NCBI RefSeq assembly: GCF_000826685.1
Contig: NZ_JROO01000018.1
Location: forward strand, 1-64,000
Direction of reading: 5' to 3'
Source: Streptomonospora alba
Lineage (GTDB): Bacteria > Actinomycetota > Actinomycetes > Streptosporangiales > Streptosporangiaceae
Length of the DNA: 64,000 bases
Numbering within the stretch: position 1 is the first letter of the stretch; each line of letters starts with the position of its first letter. The notes under the pieces were generated by a model. That model was not told the origin of the DNA. It saw only the letters and a program-made list of their open reading frames with translations, and searched no databases. Positions 59,293 to 64,000 of this stretch are shown in pieces. The position numbers were made by a program, and so were the translations under genes.

Positions 59293-62151
59293 TCAGCCCA
59301 CCGACGAGTAGGCGACCACGCCGCGGCGGACGAGGTCCACGGCGCGGCGGGCGTTGCGGCGGACGCCGCTGTCCTCGGGCGCCGCCTGGGCGATCTGGCC
59401 CAGCATGTCGACCAGCTGCTTGGTGGTGCGTACGAAGTCGCCGGCGGGCATGTCGGCCTCGCCGAGGATGCGGTCCAACCGGTCGCCGCGCGCCCAGCGG
59501 TGGGTGGTCCACACGAACCCCAGGTCGGGCCGGCGCAGAAACGCCACGCCGTTGTCGCGCTCGACCTCGTGCAGCTCACCCCACAGCCGCTCCATCTCCT
59601 CCAGCACCTCCGCCGGAGGCCCGTCGGGCACCCGCGGGAAGGGGTCGTCGTTGCGCCGCGACTCGTAAACCAGCGAGGACGCGCACGTGGCCAGGTCCTG
59701 GGGGTCCAGGTCCTCCCACAGGCCGCGGCGCAGGCACTCCGAGACCAGCAGGTCCACCTCGGAGTAGACCTTCGCCAGGCGGGTGCCCTCCTCGGTGACG
59801 GTGTCGCCGTCGAGGTAGTCGAGGGTCTCCAGCACGCTGCAGACGCGGTCGAAGGTGCGGGCGATGACGTGGGAGCGCCCCTCGACACGGCCGCGCAGCG
59901 ACTCGGTGTCCTTGCGCAGCCGGAAGTAGCGCTCGGCCCAGCGGGCGTGGTCCTCGCGGTCCTCGCAGGCGTGGCAGGGGTGGTGGCGCAGCTCCCGGCG
60001 CAGGCGGGTGATCTCGGCGTCTTCGGCCTCGTCACCGCCCCCGCGCTGCATTGCCGGGTCGACTCCACCGGTCTCCTCCAGCTTGTTGCGCAGCGCGGAG
60101 GCCAACTCGGCACGCGACTGCGCCGAGCGGGCGGAGAAGTTCTTGGGGATGCGCAGCCGCCCGGCCGGCTCCACCGGAACCGGGAAGTCCGCGGCGTTGA
60201 CCCGCTTGACCTGGCGCTTGGAGGTCAGCACCAGAGGCGCGGGGGTATCGCCCTTCAGGCCCGGGTCCAACACCACCGCGAACCCGGTGTGGCGCCCTGA
60301 AGGCACCCGGATGATGTCGCCGGAGCGCAGCCGCTCCAGGCTGCGCACCGCCTCGTCGCGGCGGCGGGCACTGCGGCCCTTGGCCGCCTGGTTCTCGCGG
60401 TCGCTGAGCTCGCGCCGCATCCCGGCGTACTCCATGAAGTCGCCCAGGTGGCACTGCGCCGCATCGGCGTAGCCCTGCAGCGCCTCCTCCTGCTTGCGCA
60501 GCTGCTTGGTCAGGCCCACCACCGCGCGGTCGGCCTGGAACTGGGCGAAGGACGCCTCCAGCATGGTGCGGCTGCGCTCGCGGCCCACCTGGCCCACGAG
60601 GTTGACCGCCATGTTGTAAGAGGGCTGGAAGCTGGAGTTCAGCGGGTAGGTGCGGGTGCTGGCCAGCCCCGCGACGGCCTCGGGGTCGGTTCCGGGCTGC
60701 CACACGACGACGGCGTGGCCCTCGACGTCGATGCCGCGCCGCCCGGCGCGCCCGGTCAGCTGGGTGTACTCCCCCGCCGTCAGCGCGGCGTGGGTCTCGC
60801 CGTTCCACTTGTCGAGCTTCTCGATGACCACGGTGCGCGCCGGCATGTTGATGCCCAGCGCCAGGGTCTCGGTGGCGAAGACCGCGCGGATGAGGCCGCG
60901 GGAGAACAGCGTCTCCACGACCTCCTTGAACGTGGGCAGCAGGCCCGCGTGGTGGGCGGCGACGCCGTGCTGCAGGGCGCGCAGCCACTCCTCGTAGCCC
61001 AGGACCGCCAAGTCGCGGGCGGGGATGTCGGAGCAATGGCGCTCGGCGAAGGCGCGGATCTCCGCGGCCTCCTCCTCGGTGGTCAGGGCCATCCCGGAGT
61101 ACATGCACTGGCGCACGGCGTCGTCGCAGCCGGCGCGGCTGAAGATGAACACGATCGCCGGCAGCAGGCCCTCGCGGTTCAGCTCGTCGACGACCTGCAC
61201 CCGGTTGGGCGGCGCGTACTTGGCCTGGGGCCGCGGCGATGAGCGCGCCCGGTTCTGGGGATGGCGCCGGCGGTGGGCCAGCTGGGTGAGGCGGTCCTCC
61301 TCGGTGGCCAGCCGGATCAGCCGCGGGTTGACCGCCATACGCTCGCCGTTGACCACGATCTCGGCGGAACGGGTGTCGGAGGTGCGGTCCCGCTTGCGGG
61401 AGCGCTTGCCGCGCCCCCCGCCCCGGCCCGAGCCCTGCTCCTGCTCGGCCTGCCCGTCGTTCTCCGCTTCGAGGGGCACGAACAGGTCGTGGATGCGCTT
61501 TCCCGCCATGACGTGCTGCCACAGCGGCACCGGGCGGGTCTCGTCGACGATGACCGTGGTCTCGCCGCGGACCTGCTGCAGCCACTCGCCGAACTCCTCG
61601 GCGTTGCTGACGGTGGCCGACAGCGCCACCACCCGCACCGACTCGGGCAGGTGGATGATGACCTCCTCCCACACCGCGCCGCGGAAGCGGTCGGCGAGGT
61701 AGTGGACCTCGTCCATGACCACATAGGCCAGCCCGGCCAGGGTGTGCGAGCCCGCGTACAGCATGTTGCGCAGCACCTCGGTGGTCATGACCACGATCGG
61801 CGCCTCGCCGTTGACGGTGTTGTCCCCGGTGAGCAGCCCGACCTGCTCGGCGCCGTAGCGGCGTACCAGGTCGGTGTACTTCTGGTTGGACAACGCCTTG
61901 ATCGGCGTGGTGTAGAAGCACTTGGCGCCGTCGCGCAGCGCCAGGTGCACGGCGTACTCACCCACGATGGTCTTGCCCGAGCCGGTGGGGGCTGCCACCA
62001 GTACTCCCTCGCCCGACTCCAGCGCCTTGCAGGCGCGGATCTGGAAGCGGTCGAACTCGAAGCCGTAGAGCCCCTGGAACTCCTCGATGGCGGCGCTGGA
62101 CTCGGCTTGGCGCCGACGGAAGGCGGCGTACCGGGCGGCGTGGGTACTCAT
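59293..62151 (-). CDS. helY: Ski2/Mtr4-like DEAD/DEAH RNA helicase HelY
   Basis: 952-residue superfamily 2 helicase. Walker A AAPTGSGKT, motif TPIKALSNQKY, DEVH in VVMDEVHYLAD, SAT in ALSATVSN, motif VI QLTGRAGRRGID, then a DSHCT/arch-type C-terminal region. An insert with Lys/Arg/Gly runs (EQGSGRGGGRGKRSRKRD) sits between the RecA domains. It matches actinobacterial HelY (M. tuberculosis Rv2092c), placed as usual downstream of tatA-tatC. ATG 62151 with a weak GGTGG RBS. Confidence 0.92.
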   Translation of the reverse strand: MSTHAARYAAFRRRQAESSAAIEEFQGLYGFEFDRFQIRACKALESGEGVLVAAPTGSGKTIVGEYAVHLALRDGAKCFYTTPIKALSNQKYTDLVRRYGAEQVGLLTGDNTVNGEAPIVVMTTEVLRNMLYAGSHTLAGLAYVVMDEVHYLADRFRGAVWEEVIIHLPESVRVVALSATVSNAEEFGEWLQQVRGETTVIVDETRPVPLWQHVMAGKRIHDLFVPLEAENDGQAEQEQGSGRGGGRGKRSRKRDRTSDTRSAEIVVNGERMAVNPRLIRLATEEDRLTQLAHRRRHPQNRARSSPRPQAKYAPPNRVQVVDELNREGLLPAIVFIFSRAGCDDAVRQCMYSGMALTTEEEAAEIRAFAERHCSDIPARDLAVLGYEEWLRALQHGVAAHHAGLLPTFKEVVETLFSRGLIRAVFATETLALGINMPARTVVIEKLDKWNGETHAALTAGEYTQLTGRAGRRGIDVEGHAVVVWQPGTDPEAVAGLASTRTYPLNSSFQPSYNMAVNLVGQVGRERSRTMLEASFAQFQADRAVVGLTKQLRKQEEALQGYADAAQCHLGDFMEYAGMRRELSDRENQAAKGRSARRRDEAVRSLERLRSGDIIRVPSGRHTGFAVVLDPGLKGDTPAPLVLTSKRQVKRVNAADFPVPVEPAGRLRIPKNFSARSAQSRAELASALRNKLEETGGVDPAMQRGGGDEAEDAEITRLRRELRHHPCHACEDREDHARWAERYFRLRKDTESLRGRVEGRSHVIARTFDRVCSVLETLDYLDGDTVTEEGTRLAKVYSEVDLLVSECLRRGLWEDLDPQDLATCASSLVYESRRNDDPFPRVPDGPPAEVLEEMERLWGELHEVERDNGVAFLRRPDLGFVWTTHRWARGDRLDRILGEADMPAGDFVRTTKQLVDMLGQIAQAAPEDSGVRRNARRAVDLVRRGVVAYSSVG

Positions 62152-62238
62152 ATCCACCAAGCCTATGGCTTTGCGGCGGGTGGAGCGCACGTGGCACAGC
62201 GCGCCGTCGCCGCCGCGTCGCGGCCGAGTTGGAGGCGG

Positions 62239-62640
62239 TCAGTCCCGGCCGCGCTCCTCCTGCGCGTCCACCTCGCCGCCGGCGCCGCCACCCGCGCGGG
62301 AGGCGGGCGAGACGACCGCGGTGACCGGGACGTCGCCGCGCTGGATGGCGGCCTCCTCGGCGGTCAGATACTCCTCGGGGATGTCGAACTCGCCGTCCTT
62401 GGCGCCCAGGACGAACGCCTCCCACTCGGCGGGAGTGAAGAACAGAGTGCCCTTCTCGGGGTGCTTGCCGTCGCGCACCGCCCGGTATCCGTCGTCGAAC
62501 TCGGCGACCTCCACCACGGCCGAGGAGTCCTCGCGGGAGAGCGAGGAGCGCTTCCACACCGCGTCGGTGGTGTCGTGCCACTTGGAGTTGCCCTGGGCCT
62601 CGGGCGGCAGGTCCCGTGGGGTACCGGCGGCGTTGTCCAT
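62239..62640 (-). CDS. DUF397-domain protein
   Basis: 133 residues. The central part (AVWKRSSLSREDSSAVVEVA, VRDGKHPEKGTLFFTPAEW) is the DUF397 domain, common in mycelial actinomycetes, usually beside XRE-type regulators and linked to development. Here the partner regulator is missing and the gene sits between tatC and helY. ATG 62640 with AGGAG upstream. A 45-residue extension after the domain is acidic and disordered. Function unknown. Confidence 0.85.
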   Translation of the reverse strand: MDNAAGTPRDLPPEAQGNSKWHDTTDAVWKRSSLSREDSSAVVEVAEFDDGYRAVRDGKHPEKGTLFFTPAEWEAFVLGAKDGEFDIPEEYLTAEEAAIQRGDVPVTAVVSPASRAGGGAGGEVDAQEERGRD

Positions 62641-62701
62641 CTGGCTGCTCCTCGGCGAACGTCGGATCGCCCCGCTGGTCGGGGGGTCGGCGTGTCCGAG
62701 A

Positions 62702-63562
62702 CTAGCGCTTCGGTTCGGGGTCGGACACGGACTCCGCCTCATCGAGCGGGGAGATCTCGTCGTCGTCGAGCCCGGCCGTGTCGTCCTTCCCGCGGCGGCG
62801 CCGGTCGTTGACGAAGCAGAACAGCTCGGCGGCCTCGAAGAGCACGATGAGCGGAAGCGCCAGCGCCAGCATCGACAGCGGTTCGGCGGGGGTGGCCACC
62901 GCCGCCAGCACGAAGATGCCGAAGAGGATGATGCGGCGCGAGCCCGCCAGCGCCTCGTGGCTGAGGACGCCCATCAGGTTGAGCAGCGCCACCAGCAGCG
63001 GGGTCACGAAGCCCAGCCCGAACACGAACATCATCAGCATCATGTAGCCGAGGTAGTTCGTGATCGTGATCATGGCCGTCGCACCGTCGAACGCGAAGCC
63101 GAACAGCACCGTCATCGCAAGGCCGGTGATGTAGTAGGCCAGCGTCGCGCCGCCGACGAACAGCATCGCGGCCAGCGGGACGAAGGCGTAGGTGTAGCGC
63201 TTCTCCCGGCCGTTGAGCGCCGGGGCGACGAAGGCCCACAGCTGGTAGAGCCAGAACGGACTGGAGACCCCCAGGCCCACCAGCAGCCACACGCGGAAGG
63301 CGACGAAGAAGGGATCGAAGACGCCGGTGAAAATGAGGTCGCAGTCCTCGCCGCCGCCGCGCACGTCCGCCGGCAGGGAGCAGTAGGGCTCGCTGAGCCA
63401 GGCCCACACGGGCTCTTCGACGAGGTAGCCCACCACGACGCCCGCCGCGAGGAACAGCAGCGCCTTGACCAGGCGGTTGCGCAGCTCGCGCAGGTGGTCC
63501 ATCAGCGGCATGCGGCCCTCGGGGTCCCTCGACCGCCGCTGCCGTGCTCGCCCCGCCTGCAT
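62702..63562 (-). CDS. tatC: Sec-independent translocase TatC
   Basis: 286 residues, six membrane helices. TatC recognises twin-arginine signal peptides and assembles with TatA. Conserved: MPLMDHLRELRNRLVKA at the N-terminus, FTGVFDPFFVAFRV, the first periplasmic loop with two Cys (EPYCSLPADVRGGGEDCDL), FGLGFVTPLLV, and RRIILFGIFVLAAVATP. The acidic C-terminal tail is typical of actinobacteria. ATG 63562 with AGGAG upstream. Confidence 0.95.
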   Translation of the reverse strand: MQAGRARQRRSRDPEGRMPLMDHLRELRNRLVKALLFLAAGVVVGYLVEEPVWAWLSEPYCSLPADVRGGGEDCDLIFTGVFDPFFVAFRVWLLVGLGVSSPFWLYQLWAFVAPALNGREKRYTYAFVPLAAMLFVGGATLAYYITGLAMTVLFGFAFDGATAMITITNYLGYMMLMMFVFGLGFVTPLLVALLNLMGVLSHEALAGSRRIILFGIFVLAAVATPAEPLSMLALALPLIVLFEAAELFCFVNDRRRRGKDDTAGLDDDEISPLDEAESVSDPEPKR

Positions 63563-63682
63563 CGCCCGCTACGCTCCTCGTACCTGACCGCTTTGAATTA
63601 CCGGCACGCCTGTGCGCACCGGCCGCCGCCGACCGCAGCGGCCCGTGCGCCCCTCAGCGGGGCGCCGTGCGCCGCCCTGTTC

Positions 63683-64000
63683 CTAGCCGCCGTAGGTGCG
63701 GCGGACGGGCTCACCGTTCTCGTCGACGACCTGCTGACCGGACGGAAGCTCAGGGTAGCCGCTGCGGGCGTCCTGCTGGTGCTGGTGCTGCTGCCGAGCG
63801 GAGTCGGCACCGCCCTGCGTGCCCGCCTGGGTACCGGAGCCGTCGCCCTGGGCCTGCGCCTGCTGGTCGGGCTTGTCCTCGGCGTCCTCGTCAGTGAGGC
63901 CCTTGGTCTCGGTCTTGAGGATCCGGGCACTGCGGCCCAGCGACCGTGCCAGGTCGGGAAGCCGCCGCGCGCCGAACAGCACCAGCGCGATGAGCAGCAG
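63683..64000 (-). CDS. tatA: Twin-arginine translocase subunit TatA, 5' truncated by window edge
   Basis: 106 residues visible, lacking only the first few N-terminal amino acids. The tail of the single membrane helix ([17 protein letters not shown]) and amphipathic helix ([18 protein letters not shown]) are clear, with the FGxxRLP hinge. A long Gln/Gly-rich soluble tail ends [11 protein letters not shown]. It is 120 bases upstream of tatC on the same strand. Confidence 0.93.
   Translation of the reverse strand: MLLIALVLFGARRLPDLARSLGRSARILKTETKGLTDEDAEDKPDQQAQAQGDGSGTQAGTQGGADSARQQHQHQQDARSGYPELPSGQQVVDENGEPVRRTYGG

Overview
The window is uniformly GC-rich, with gene after gene using GTG and TTG as well as ATG starts and GC-rich hairpins between genes. 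RbpA, an MsiK-type shared sugar ATPase, a deazaflavin (F420)-type Ddn oxidoreductase, a DUF397 protein, an S37 secreted peptidase and a tatA-tatC-helY block point to a mycelial actinomycete. Nocardiopsaceae (Nocardiopsis, Streptomonospora or Thermobifida-like) is my guess from gene content; it has not been checked against any database. I see no tRNA, rRNA or CRISPR array. Both ends cut genes: sucC on the left and tatA on the right.

Layout. 1-7.5 kb: divergent sucC, then a forward operon of an OFA-family transporter, a ThDP enzyme, formyl-CoA:oxalate CoA-transferase (frc) and an ADP-forming acyl-CoA synthetase. This is a probable oxalate module, and several sites share a CGGTATRCAGTAT-like sequence. 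7.7-11 kb: an Nramp-like transporter with a small membrane partner, then TerC. 11-20 kb (reverse): D-Ala-D-Ala ligase-like protein and a PLP aminotransferase; a GAF regulator; agmatinase; a small acidic protein; a PoxB-like ThDP enzyme; a TetR regulator. 19.7-22.7 kb: zinc alcohol dehydrogenase and an acyl-CoA synthetase. 22.7-26.7 kb: SPFH protein plus ribbon-helix-helix protein, divergent from two PH-domain membrane proteins, with a STAS protein overlapping the second one tail to tail.

27-39.4 kb is a LacI-family sugar-acid regulon. Forward genes are a Gfo/Idh oxidoreductase, a DUF6807 protein, a uronate-dehydrogenase-like SDR and the LacI regulator. A reverse operon holds a second Gfo/Idh protein, a DUF993 protein, a TIM-barrel isomerase, 5-dehydro-4-deoxyglucarate dehydratase and an enolase-superfamily dehydratase. 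Five operator-like palindromes built on GGAAAGCGCTTTCC lie at its promoters. An IS110-family element has entered between the two convergent arms.

39.4-49.1 kb is a conserved-looking housekeeping block: DUF6459 protein, glycerophosphodiesterase, UMF1-type MFS, RbpA with a SigR-type promoter, HAD phosphatase, FxsA and Lnt. An S37 peptidase and a Ddn-like protein are interposed. 49.9-56.2 kb holds two paralogous MsiK-like ATPases, one alone and one in an operon with a binding protein and two permeases. The first permease carries a MalF-P2-like extracellular insert of about 160 residues. 56.4-64 kb holds an acyl-CoA dehydrogenase, a glycosyltransferase, HelY, a DUF397 protein, TatC and TatA.

The parts most worth follow-up are the oxalate module with a non-canonical ThDP enzyme, the LacI regulon with its Gfo/Idh-DUF993-TIM triad, the IS110 left end with a possible bridge RNA, and the permease insert.
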